Assembly: GCA_905250075.1 (NCBI GenBank)
Contig: CAJNOP010000013.1
Location: forward strand, 62,001 to 126,000
DNA from: Rotaria sp. Silwood1
Lineage: Eukaryota; Rotifera; Eurotatoria; Philodinida; Philodinidae
DNA: 64,000 nucleotides
Reading direction: 5' to 3'
In this document: positions 25,862 through 39,200 of the stretch, piece after piece
Layout: every line of letters starts with the position of its first letter
Position numbering within the stretch: the first letter of the stretch is position 1
The notes under the pieces: generated by a model
What the model was told of the DNA's origin: nothing
Databases searched by the model: none
The model's input: only the letters and a program-made list of their open reading frames with translations
Made by a program: the position numbers and the translations under genes

Positions 25862-28800
25862 TTATTTTTGTAACAATAAAGCAACACCACCAAGAACCCA
25901 TTTACTTGGTTTTTCTTTTGTTTTAAGAAAAAATGTCCAGACAAAATGTGCACCACGTGTTTTGATTTTATATACTGGACATTCATACATGCTTTTTGTA
26001 TCCATACGATCCGTTGGTATAGCTTTAACAAATATAACTGGCATTGCTGATGTTATTTCTTTTAATTTAGCTTCAACTAATTGTGATGTTTGAGTATCCC
26101 ATCGAGCACCTTCAAGATAAAGACCCCATATATATGCACCTTCACGTGGAGCTCCACCAAGTTCATCTTTTGTTCGTTTAGTTATATCAACAGATAAACA
26201 CATACGATCAAGAGGCCATTCATTTTTACGTGCTGTTGTTTGCATAATTGCAGTTAAAAATGATTGAGGATTAAAAAGATAACCTAAGAAAAGAAACAAA
26301 AAAAAAAGGATAAAATTATTTTCTTCATATAAATGAAAAAAAGAAAAATTTGTTTACCTAAAGTAACAGCATAAGGTAATTGAAAATCACTTGTCCAAGA
26401 TTCAAGATCTTTAAAACGATTGAGTAAATCAACAAACCATGTACTAAGAGAAAATAATGATGGATAAGCTCGAAGTTCCCATGTTTTTGGTACTTGATCG
26501 AGATAAAGAGATTCTTGTAATGCTTCCATATCAGCAGTAACTGTTAATTCACCCTATTTAGAATTGAAAATTATTTATACAAATCTTGGCGTTCTCTTAT
26601 AATTATAACTTACTTTCAAACCAGAATCTAATTCTTTTAATGAACGTCTCATTTCTTTTAATAATATATTCATACGTTCACATTCTTGTAAAGCAACAAC
26701 TGTGTAAGGTGTTTTTTCTTCTGTTTTAGCAAATAATTCTGTCATATTAAAGTCATCTGGTAATCGACCCATGATATCATCAAGTACAGCTTTTATCTAA
26801 ATTAAAAAATAAAAATAAACAATTGATTAGTACTTTATTTTCTATAGTTTACTTTTTCTTCTCGACTTGTTACTGAACCACTTTCAGATGCACCAGCACC
26901 TGCATCACGTGGTTGTAATTCTAAAACTGTTTTAAATAATGTTTCACTTGTTGTTGTTAAAAAATCAATTTCAGCATTTGGATGAAGACCATATAAATAT
27001 GGTGATTCTGTTGGCAAATATTCATCAATATATTGATGATAACCTTTATAATCACTATTTGGTGGAATTGGAAATGAGGGTGCTAAAAATAAATCACCAT
27101 CAAACTAAACAAAGAAAAACAATATTTTGAATAAAAATATGAAAGTTTTTTTTTACCATATCTGGATTAATGTATGTTTCAAGATAATTTCGACATAAAC
27201 GACGATCCCAATCATCAGTTATATGACCACCATACATAATTTCACCGAATAAATAACGAAGATCTTCCCATGGAACTTTTGAATTAGCTTCTAAATAATT
27301 GTATAAGACATCGACACTAATAGTTAAATCACCATTATTAAATGGATATCGTCTAAAATTTAATAGAAAAAAAAATGATTAATGCTAAATAAAAAAATAA
27401 AATAAATATTAAACCTATTCCATCCAATCGGTCCAAATTTACGACGTTCAGCAACAACAGCATGAAAATAGCAAAGAGCAAATAGAATTGATTTAAATTC
27501 ATTTTCTTTTGAACAACGTTCCATTGTATCTTGATCAAAATTATCTAATGCTTTATGAACATTTGCATACATTCCTTTAGACAAAAAAAAAAAATTTACA
27601 ATTATCATTTCTCAAAATTAAAATTAATATATCCAAACCTGTCGGTGCTTCATTTGTAATCTTAATAGCTGATTCAAGGATACCTTGTGGAATACACTAA
27701 AACGAAAAAAAAAATAGAAATTCATTCGAACTAGTAACTAAGCTGTTAATAACAGAAGTTTTTATAGATTAAAAAAACTCTTTACATGTCCTTCTGGTTC
27801 TGGTGCTGGTTCAGCTGAAAGAAAAACTCGAAATTCTTCATGAGCTGCTTCAGCTGTTTGTTCTAATTTCTTTTCTAATTGTGGTAACCATCGAGCAACT
27901 AAATGAATATTTTGTAAGACAACCCAATGACCATCACGTGATCCATCATCAAGTGCTTTTTCAGCAACAACATCTTGTCCTAAAAATTCGAAAAAAAAAA
28001 TTGTTTTTCAAATTATTCAATTAAAAGAAAACAAACAAGCAATTAACCTTGTCCTAGTGAAATATTATGAAATTTGCCATTATCACTTGTAAAACCCATT
28101 TTTCGACCAAGACCTTCGACTTCTTTAAGTGGATCAACACCAGGTGAAAGAATAAAAAATATAGGAGTAGCTTTAGTTGTTTCTTCATATGAACGTGCCA
28201 CTAAAATATAACAAAAAAAGATTTGTCTTTTATTTCAAATCCTTTTGTTTTTTTTTCAAAATATTTACATTCAATAGTTCGATTTTCAACATATTTTCGA
28301 CCTAATTTTTCTTCAACAAATAAACTTAATGCATAAAGCATTCGATCAGGTCTTAAAGCTCTCATAATACATAATTTTTGTAATGATGTTTTACTCTTCC
28401 ATTCTTGTGGAAATTTTTCTTTTTCTGGTGCTTCAGATTCAACAAATTTTTTCCATCGTTTAGCCGAACCTAAAGGATAGAAATTTCAGAACTTTTCATT
28501 TACGAATAATAAACAAATAATATAATGTACCTTCAATATCTCGATCTAAATTATGAAATTCTTCCATTGTTGATAAAGATTTAACTCCACCCCATGATTG
28601 TTCATTTAAGAAATCGACTGGACTGGTTAAATTTGGTACATATGGATAACGTAAAAGAAATTCTAATTCTTTTATATCAATTTCTTTATTTGTTAATAAA
28701 ATTTGCAAAACCATTTGAGATGTAAATATAAGTTTATGTTGTTCAAATAAAGATCGTGTTGTATAAAGTGATGTTGAATATGTAATTGAATCAATTAAAT

Positions 28801-30293
28801 TAAGTACACGTATTTTAACATCATCACTTTCTTCAGATTTTTGAATTGCTTTTGCAAATACAATTTTAAATGCTGAAAGAAAATATGTTTAAAATTGTTG
28901 TTTTTTTTTATTTGATTTACAACTTTACCTTTTAATGAAAATTGATACATCGGATGAATTTTTCTTAAATCATTCATTATAAAATAAAGTAAACTAGCAC
29001 GTGCTGCTGCAGGTCGATAGACTTCTCGTGTTTTATCAATTTGTTCACTTGTTTTTTCAGCTTCATCTTTCTTATGTTCAATTTCATTAGCTGTTGATTT
29101 TGTTTTTTCTAAATTTTCAACTAATGCAACATCACTAAGAAAATTTCCTTTAGCTGCTGCTAAACGTTGTAATAATGAGTCTTCAAGTTTTTTTAAACTT
29201 ATTTTATATTCATTTTTTTGTCGTGTTAATTCATATTTTGATTTTTCTAAATCAGGTCTTTCAAGTGCAACAACATCAGCTAATAATTGATCTTCAAGAC
29301 CATCACGTGTAACAGTAAAGTTAATTAATGTTGTTTGTGCTTGCATTTCAGGTTTATAATGTGGATTAGCTAATTTTGTTTGTAAGATTAAACGAAAGTC
29401 CGGATGATATTCAATTTCTTTATCACCTAATTTAATTGCACGACCTTTTCGAATTGTATTACGACCAATTAATGGATCAAGAATAGCTTCCATATTTTCT
29501 TCCATATTTTCAAGTAGTAATGTTTCACCAGCAGCAATAGCATGTTCAATTTTTTCCATATAACCTTTACCACCCAAACGAATAACAACTAATTTTTCAC
29601 CATAACGTGTACGAATCCATTTAACACCTAAATTAATTATTATATAGAAGAAAATTAATAAATAAAATAAAATTAATAGAATAAATTTACCTTGAAGTTG
29701 TGGATCAATCATTAATGGCCTAAGAAAAAAAGAAACAGAAATAGTTCAATCGAAGTAATAGATTAATAATGATAAATGATTGTTGAAAATGTTTTAATTC
29801 TCAAAAACAATAACAAAACTTCAAAAATCATTTACATACCATCGTTCACAATTTGTTAAAATAGTTGCATTTTCATATGACATTCTATCTGCTGGTAAAC
29901 CTTCATTATTCCATGCAGCCATATCAGCATCATCAATTAACATTGACAAAGGATCGAGATTATCTGTAACTGGTATTGGTACTTTCAAATTTTTCAAGAA
30001 TGGCATCCAACGTCTATATAAAAGTTCTTCACGATAATATTTTGTAAAATATCCAACATATGAAAGATAAGCTGTTGTTATAAGAACATTTCCTGGTAGA
30101 AAATTGCCAAGTACTTGAAATTGTTGTATTGTATTTGTCCATCGTTCTTTTTCCGATGCAAGACCACCAACAAGACGATTAGCTAAATTAATTGTATATG
30201 CTGTTTGATCAGCTGCACGTTGACATTCATCTTTTTCATTTTGTGCTGCTTGATATTGATCTTTAAGAGTTTGTAATGTTGTTTGAAGTCTCT
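25862..30293 (-). other. Dynein AAA5, AAA6 and C-terminal domain exons
   Basis: About 14 exons between 30293 and 25862, all with short introns. Landmarks are [60 protein letters not shown] and [17 protein letters not shown] (AAA5), then [40 protein letters not shown] and [13 protein letters not shown] (AAA6). [20 protein letters not shown] and [18 protein letters not shown] form the C-terminal domain. No large introns or repeats occur here, in contrast with the 5' half of the gene. Confidence 0.88.
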
Positions 30294-33200
30294 AGAATAA
30301 TTTTTTTAATTAAAATTTAACAAAACAAAAAAAAATTTATTTTATATTACATACAGCTAATTTAGCTTGTGTAGCATTAAATTGTTCTTCGGTTTGTCTT
30401 AATTGTTCTGTTGCTTCTTCAGCTGCTAATCGTTTTGGTTCAACTTCACAATAAACACGATAGTATTGAACGATATTTATAGCCCATGCACATAGACCAG
30501 CAGCTGCATATGATACGCGCCGAATAGCATCAGGATTGAAATCGGGATCACGTAAATATTCGTCAACAGCTTTTAGTGATGACTCTAAACAGAAAAGAAA
30601 ATCAATAATATGTAAGTTCCTGTATTTTCAACAAAATTGCATAGAACTTTGCAACGGCTTTTCTTCGCCACACCTTTAGACAGATAATCAATGGCTGGTT
30701 TTGGTATAAGTGATAATGTAGGATAAACGAAATAAAATCAGCCCCCTCAAACTTTCTCAGCAAGTGACATAATAATTAAATATAGAGCTATTTTCAATCA
30801 ACAATAAGTTAATAACTAACGGATTGAGTACAAAAGCCTATAAAGTATTAAACTCATAAGATTCATTGAAAAAATCTCTAATGAATAGATGCACAGCGAA
30901 TCTTCTTGTCAATCTTATGTTTCATGAGAGATACCTTTAATTATTACTGAAACATTAAAAGCTTCATCTATGACAACGATTAGAGGACATTTTGAAGGTG
31001 TAGAACTCATTTATGCTTCTACTAATTCGTCACGGCTTTTCTAGTGTGTTAAACCAATTTATCAGACATCTTAAATTATACTTCAGTGTTTTCGTAAGAA
31101 ATGCAAAAATACAATGAAGGACAAAATTCTTAAGTCAGAAATGCTGTACACAATCGTAACGATGCTCAATGAGTAGAGGTATCAGTGGATGCATTGATGG
31201 TTGGCAGTGGCTGAAATGCCTCGATAAGTTTATAAAAATTTTCTTCATTTTGAGAAATTTTGAAATTAAAAATCATTGACAAGAGATGAGATAAAAATAT
31301 CAACGACAAGATTTCTTTGAATAGAGAAGATTGTCAAAAATCAAACATCTATTTTCATATCACGGGAGTGACTTGGCTGATCAGTTGACACCTCTATCGA
31401 CGAGGAAACATTTTCAACTGAACAATCATTTCTTTAATCAAAGGTACTGAACTATTGATTATCAATCATGCTGATTCTTCAAATTTTGCAGAAAACACAG
31501 TCCTTTAAATTCATCCAATAGATAAATATCAACATTTCAATGTAAAAATCTTCAAGATGATAATATTTTAGTTAAAATTCTTTTCAGTATCACAGAAAAG
31601 ATTATTATCTTACAGTCAATTCTACATATATACTCTATAATTTGAGTAAATTAAAAAACGATTTCGCAGTTGCCCAAAATCCCGAAACTCCTAAAACAGC
31701 CTTTTCACTAGAATCACTAATTTCAGAAGAATTAAGTGAGAAAAAACTTTTCTATTGCTCTATGCAATTTATATACCTGGAATATGATTTTTATCGTAAT
31801 TTAATAAACTGTCTAAAAATACACCAACATCACCCATCATTGTTCTAGCTGCACGCCATGTTCGATCACGTGGAACACGATCTAGAAAAAATTATTGTTG
31901 AAAATTTTTTTTTTTCTAAAGATAATATCTTACTAGGTGGTGCGAGAAGTATTTGTATTGTTGCTGTGACTTTAAGAAGAGCAGCAGGTGGAGTCGCAAA
32001 TGCTCTGAGCTCAGTTAAATTATTTCGATTAAGTGTATTTAAAGCTTCTTCAGCTGCTTTCAAAGCAGGTAGTGCTTTTTGTAAATCACGATCAGATTCA
32101 GCTTGTCGTTCAGCAACACGTTCTTTCTTTTCTGCAACTTCTTTTTCTTCAATAGCTGCAGCTTCACGTTGTTCAGTAACTTTTTTTGTTTCGCTTTCAA
32201 CAACTTTAATAAGACGATCAGCTTCTTCATTCTTTTTTGTTACTTCAATTTCTTCAACTTTTAATTTCTCTTTAAGTTCATCAGTTTGTTTAGCAACACT
32301 AAAAAATTTAATTTTTTTTTGATTGTTTTTCAATTAAGTTTAATTGAAAATAAATTTTATTTAACATACGATTCAAGTTTAATTAAACCATTTTCAAGTC
32401 GAACTATACCATCTTCATGTTCGCGACGTTTTGTTTGTAATAAATTACGATAGAGATTAATTTGTTCAAGAAATGATTTTGGTGTTGTATAATTATATCG
32501 TCGTTCATTCTGCAAATGAAATTGAGATAACAATTGAAAAGGAAAAACGAATATATATTTAAGAATAATATACCGTTAAATATTGAACGCTCATTTCATT
32601 TACAGAACTATGAACATAGGCCATAAATTGAGCAACAGAATCCTGATAATCTGTTGGTAAACTATCAACATCTTGAATAAATCGTTTTGCAACAGAAACT
32701 AAAGCAGTTTCAGGCCATTCATGAAACCTAAATGTAAAAATTGTCATTTTTTGTTTTGTTCCATTTACATAAGTTCTTCTAATGGAATCGATGAATATCG
32801 ATCTTATTTTTCGTTTGTACATAAAACCTATAGTCGATTAGTAATAATACATACGATGTATTTATCAGTTCGAAAAGTGAAACAAATCATCACAATTTAT
32901 TGAATTTTCGCTCCAATGAGACAATATGGATTTATAATTTTGATGAATATTACAGTTCTCGATACAAGTATGCCGAGTAGCGGAGGCTCGAGCGGGTAAC
33001 CCCAAATCTTGAAAAATTTTCGTTCTTCTCCGGAGCTTTGCTCATCAAATTAAAAAATAACTTTCGTCTCCTTATTAATCCTAGCAGCTTCGCCGCATTA
33101 TTATTTATCACAACTCTAGACGATCCAATTACATGTATTCTATCCTGCTTTGCTAAATTCAACTAAATATGCAACAGTACACGTTCAGTATTCTATACAA

Positions 33201-36200
33201 AATCGTACTTCTTCTTTAGCGCTTAAAAATCTCCCAACGAGAAAATCTTCTCAACTTGAAAACTGACTTTTAGCTCTGATCTCTGTATAAGGTAGATCTC
33301 CATGATGTAATAAAAACTCCGGAAGAAGAGAAGATCTCCAAGACCTCCATTACAGATTTATAACCATTTTAATGAAATTTTAGAAACTTTAATCTTTACC
33401 AATCAATATTTGTACCATTAACCAAAGCAGGAAATCGTCGAGCACGAACACGTAAAGTCGAACCGACCGGTGAAAAACATAAAACAATCTTAAAACCACA
33501 GCGAGCTCTATTTATTATTTCAATTTTTTTAAATAAAATCATACCTTTAAATTTCGTCGTACTTTATCAATAAAAAATTTCCAACAATTTTCTTTTGTAT
33601 CTTCAATACCTTGTGCTCGTACTTCATTTTTAACAGTAGCTAATATATCAGTTGTTTCATCATCCGTAAAAAGACCATTTATTTCACCCGATGCAAGCAT
33701 ATCATTAATTAAAACAAGAAATTTTTCATCAGCTACTTGTGCATCAGTCATTAAAAATACTGTTGGAATATTTTTAATTCCAGCTCGAATATATAAATTA
33801 TTTAAATCCTAAAATGAATGCATATTTTTTTTTGAAATGTTGAGAAAAAAAAATTCTTTTATAAATGAATACGAACTAATTTTAAATCAGCAATTCCATA
33901 TCCTTTACGTATTGTTATTTGAAAAACTTCTTGATCTGAAACAAATGCAGCTAATCTTGATAAACTTTGTTTTCCACTACCACCAACACCAACAAGTAAT
34001 GCATTACCACGTGGTGATTGAAGAATACGATTTATTCGACATACATGCATCATAGCATCTTCAAATAAAACAAGATTCATATTTGCATTAACTTCATTAT
34101 AATTCTCTAATGCATCTGTTAATAGTCTTATTAATTGTGGCCAATTATCAATAGGCATATATTTTGGATCACCAATACCAGTAGAAAAATGTGTGTAAAT
34201 TAATGGACGACGAAAACAATGTTCTTCATCAATATCATTAAAATTTTTCTTAACTGTATCACGAAATATCTTTTGAAATGAATCAATATCATCAGCAGAA
34301 ACTAATTTATCACCATAAACACGTTCAGCTTCATGAACATAGAGACGAACAAGATCTTTGGTTGTTTTTACACATTCACCATTAGCAAATAGTATACCCT
34401 ATTAAAAAAAATATATACATATACTAAATAATTTCATAAGCGACAGTTCCCAACTGATTAATGTCTATTAAAGTCATGTTTTGTCTATCAGTAAGCCTTT
34501 ATGAGACTAGCACATCTTTGAAAGAACAAGGATATTTGGGCGTTCTGTCTGATGATATAGTTGTTTTATTAGTTTTTAGCATCTGAGCAAGATATCTAAG
34601 AATATATGCTACGATTATATTTCGTTCAGAAAATGTATCTAGATCTAAATGGAATTATCCTTTCTACGTTTTTCCACACATATCCACCACGTTCTGTCCT
34701 CACATGTCAGTACCATCTGCCATGAAATAACTCAGCACAAGTTACTGATAAATATTTTTCTCCTATCACCCATTCGATAACAGATTGACTACCATAGGGC
34801 AAAAATTTGCTCTCGTGATTAGTTAGTGTTCATGAGAAGTTCAAGAGATTAAATGCAACAATTCTATGTCAAGCACTAGTCATCTGTTCAGGGCTATAGC
34901 TAATATTAGTTGTAGGAAATATATCGCACTATTAAATCTACCACAACATAAGAGTGTTCTTCCTACTTTCCTTTCTTAGATACACATCGAGTGATGCTTA
35001 ATAGAATATAAAAGTTTTGACCACTATAAATATTTCTTTCTCGAAATATTGAATTTCCTAAAAAACTTGATTTTCTTTGCCTTAATATAAAATATGAGTT
35101 GTATTTGAAACTTCAATATTTCGAGACAAGAGCATTTATTGTGACCAAGCTTGTCAAAATTTTCTCCAAATTATAAGATATATATATAGGCGAAAACTCA
35201 GATCGAAACTCGATCACGAGACATATCCATTAGTAGTTTGTTCAGATGCTGAAAACTCAAAAAAACATCCAAGGATTCTTGTCTTTTCAGGCTTTTACTA
35301 ATCTCACTAAGGCTTTCTTATTTGTAGATACCATATATAAAACATACGGTGAAATCAGGGATCGATTGTACAATGTTATTTGGTCATTTTAGAATTATCA
35401 AATTGTATGCTCAATATACAGGCAAATATAATTCTTAACATCAAGATTTAACTTTTGGGCTAGCTTCAAAAAAAAAAGAACTCAAAAATCTTTGTAGTTA
35501 CTACTAATATAAACTAGATTTTATCTAGATTGAAATCTATAAAATAATGAAAAAAAAGGAGAAATCTTACTTGAAAAATGTTTGAAAGATCTCTTAAATT
35601 AAATATGTAATGAAATTTAATAGCTGTTGGTAGAAAAGCTGAAGCAACACGTTGATGTACAGCAAGTGCACCATCAACTAATTGTGAAGAATAACGTTGT
35701 ACAGCTTGTGTAAATGGAGCATGATGTGGTGCAGCTAAATGTTGTGATAATATACTATTATATATTGTTCGTAATGAATCCTTCAAACGAAAAAAGAAAA
35801 TTTTTTTAGAGAAACAAAAAATAAATTTTAAATTTTTTACATGTCCTGGAAATGAAACAGCAAAAACAGCAAAATGTCTTTGAATACGTGAATCAATTGT
35901 GAAATTTCCTGCTGTTGGATTCATACATGCCACATATTGACAATTATGTATATCTCGCAAGGTTAATTTTTGTCTATCATACCAATGTTTATAATCAAGA
36001 TATTGACGAAGTATTGTATGTGCTTGTACTGTATAATATTTATCCATTTCAGGCATGTTCATATCATCTATTGTAAGCAAGAAAAAAAAACAATCAAATA
36101 AAAGTTTATTTAAGTATCTGATTGAAAGGTCGAAATTTCGATCTGAATTTAGGTTGGCATCATTGATCTCCATAAAAAGCCTCATTTCTTCATTTAGTTG

Positions 36201-39200
36201 TTACATTCAATAGTACTGAGAAATTCACATTTTCATTAGGACGTCCTTCTTAGCACTACACCATCCTATTCACAAGGGAACTATGTCAATAAACACCCAC
36301 TATTTGAGCTCGTTCGTATTGGGTCATCAGGCAGGTCTCAATGAGATTAGAAAAAGAGTAAAACTGTTCATCCCCATAGAGGCTTTTGCCAACAAGTGAT
36401 GGTCTTCATCAAGATGTTGAATTTCAAAAACTAGCCTTTTGCCACAGAAATGTCACAAACATCAAGTTCACTTGAAAATTAAATAAATTAATGAAGATAC
36501 ATTGTTTTCATTTGAAACATTTATAATATTCCAGGAATCATTAAATCGATCTATAGGCAAAAGTTTGAATCAAAACTGCGTTACTCAACCTTTCGGAAGG
36601 TACCTAAAAACGGATCAAATATCCAGTAAACCGATCATAATTCGGCATCAAAGGGCAAGTCAGAGGAAACTTTATAGGCCATTATTATTCCAACTGAAAC
36701 CTGTCTGTGAGTGTACTATGAGTTTAGACTGTGCGTTTCAGTTTGGGAAGTATCCTTGAGAGTACCATATCACTGTTCCCAGCACCATGGCATATAGTAT
36801 GTATTTAAAAAAATGAGGCCTTTTTTAGAGAGGCTAATGAAGTCAATGAAAGATCAGCTCGAAAATTCCTCGAAAAAAAATTCCTGTAACCAGTCTTATT
36901 TATTTACCGATAAAATAGACAAGTCGTTTATTTCCTGGTGGACCATAATTACGACCTGCTTTACGTTCAAGTGGTTTTTCTAAGATAGATTGAAGCATTT
37001 CTGATGTCGTATAATAATTAAATGGAACATTAACAACTGTCCAAAGTTCATTATTTAATGATTCTAATTTATCATTAACAATTACAGTTTTTCCTATAAT
37101 TTTTTAATTCAACAAAAATAAAATCATTTTTTTTAAATAAATTCTTAAACTTACCACTACCCGCACCACCTACTAACATTACTGGATAACCTCGTTCCAT
37201 TAAAAGATCTAATATTTTAATAAAATAAATAAAATAAATAAATATGAACTAGTTATATTGACATACCCATCCAATATCGAATTCGAACAGTTTCAGGTGT
37301 TGGTACTAATGCTGCTTGTAATGGAACATCTGGATCAAGCTCAAATTTTGGAACTTTTTTACTCCATAATTCAAATTTTTTCGTTTCATGATCTATATAA
37401 TAATCAAATACCGTTGTATTTGCCGTTGTTGGGAATTTTACTGCTTTAAATTCCAGTGTCCACCAACGTGAAAATTCAATTCGATGATCAGTTAACTAGT
37501 TATACAGAGAAAAAAAGAAAGATATATTATATAATGCTTAAACAATTTTTCAGTGATCGATTTTCTTCAACTACATATCGAATCATATTGAAGACAACAA
37601 TAGGTAAAAGAAATTTTGTAGGACATGTATAATCAAAGCTTAGCGATAGCAATTACTTACTTCCGACAGATAAGCCGTATACTATTTTTATTTATATATC
37701 AAATGATATTTTGTTTTTTTTTATGTTTCTATTTGATTTTTATTTTAAAAAGTGCTTACCTGATCTTGAAATAATGATGCACCCATAGCCCAAATACAAG
37801 CCCAAACAAAATATTGTTCATAAAGTTCTTTTGAACAATCGGGTGGACAATTTTCTGGGACAAGTAAACATTCAAGTAAATGACATAACATCCATACATG
37901 ACAACCATCAACAAGTGGAGTAATTTTTTTAAAACGATTTGATTTTAACATTTCCATACATGTTGGTAAATATTTATCAAATAAAATTTGAAGATTTGCT
38001 CGTTCACTTTGAATTGTACGAGACTCAATCCATGTTGCAACTTGTGGGCCTAACAAACAAAAACATTAAAAATTACATAAAAAATTAAATCGTTTTGTTT
38101 AACCTACCCCATCCAAGATCTTGTGGATTAATATAAAGAATACCAGCACGTGAAACTGTAGCTGGTGTAGCTGTTCTTAAATGACTTATTTCAAATAATA
38201 AACGCATTGTTGCATTAAGTGGAACACGCTCATTACTAGCTAATGTTAATACTTTATTATCATCCATAACTGTATTTAATGATTCAATCCACATTGGATC
38301 AATATCACCATCAAGACAAATCCATTTTGGACCTTAAGAAAATAAACATTGAAATAAATCAAATACAAAAAAAAAACAAGACAAAATATATTTGTTGTTT
38401 TGTTATTTATTTACCATCATGTGTCATATTTGCAAGATCTCGCATAATGGTTGAAAATAAACCATCTTTCCATTCTCGTGTAGATGGATTCATAAAACCG
38501 AATAATTCATTATTTGTTACCGCTTTTGGATCAAGATCAATTGCTACAGGTCGTCGTTTTTGATTAGCATACATTCGAATAAGTGTTTTCCATATTTGAC
38601 TTTTGCCTGTACCAGCATTACCGACAATAAAAACTGAATGACGAACTTCAAAAAGTTCTTTTAATTGAACAACTTTAAGAATAAATGCCTCTTCTGGTTG
38701 AAGTTTAAGATCAAGTGCTGCACGTTTAACTTCTTCTTCAAATGTAAGATCACGTTTACGTGGTACATCAAGTGCAGGAAAAAGATCACCAATTAAACCC
38801 TAAGAATATGAAAAATGTTTCATAAAATTTCTAGACTATGGTTTCAAATGAGAGAGTTCGCTACGAGTTTCATTGAAGAAATAGAATGCCTGTAAAATTC
38901 AAACTTTAGAAAAGTATAGAATCAGATTTGTTTTTTTAAATCCACATCATAGTCTCGGTAAGTCTAATCTGATTCTGGTCCGAATAATTTAAGTTTTTGG
39001 AGATCCAAACCTGGTCTAGAAAAAAGTATTCTTCAATTATGCTTTGATGAATCTGATTAATAAGACAATTTTATTAAAACAATACAAAATTCAACTATAA
39101 GTTTTATGTTCCGATTTGAAGAAATTTTTTTCTCGTAGCCTAGTCAAACTGGAAAATATTGAGAATTTTAAATATTAGGTTCTTTTGCATCAAATATTTA

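Larger units (their letters stand above)
30357..33491 (-). other. Dynein stalk coiled coils and microtubule-binding tip
   Basis: Exons about 33491-33405, 32728-32574, 32511-32371, 32301-31937, 31884-31782 and 30584-30357. [20 protein letters not shown] and [16 protein letters not shown] lead into a long Glu/Lys-rich coiled coil, then [20 protein letters not shown] and the tip [20 protein letters not shown]. After a 1.2-kb intron, [20 protein letters not shown] and [16 protein letters not shown] begin the returning coil. The tip is of the usual axonemal length. Confidence 0.85.

Noticed and set aside
31171-31404. Possible foldback in the 1.2-kb dynein intron
   Set aside because: Only one short, poorly matching mirrored pair was found; it could be chance in AT-rich DNA.
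31858-32322. 154-codon plus-strand Ser/Ala-rich open frame
   Set aside because: It is the exact antisense of the dynein stalk coiled-coil exon, whose Glu/Lys-rich codons leave the opposite strand open.
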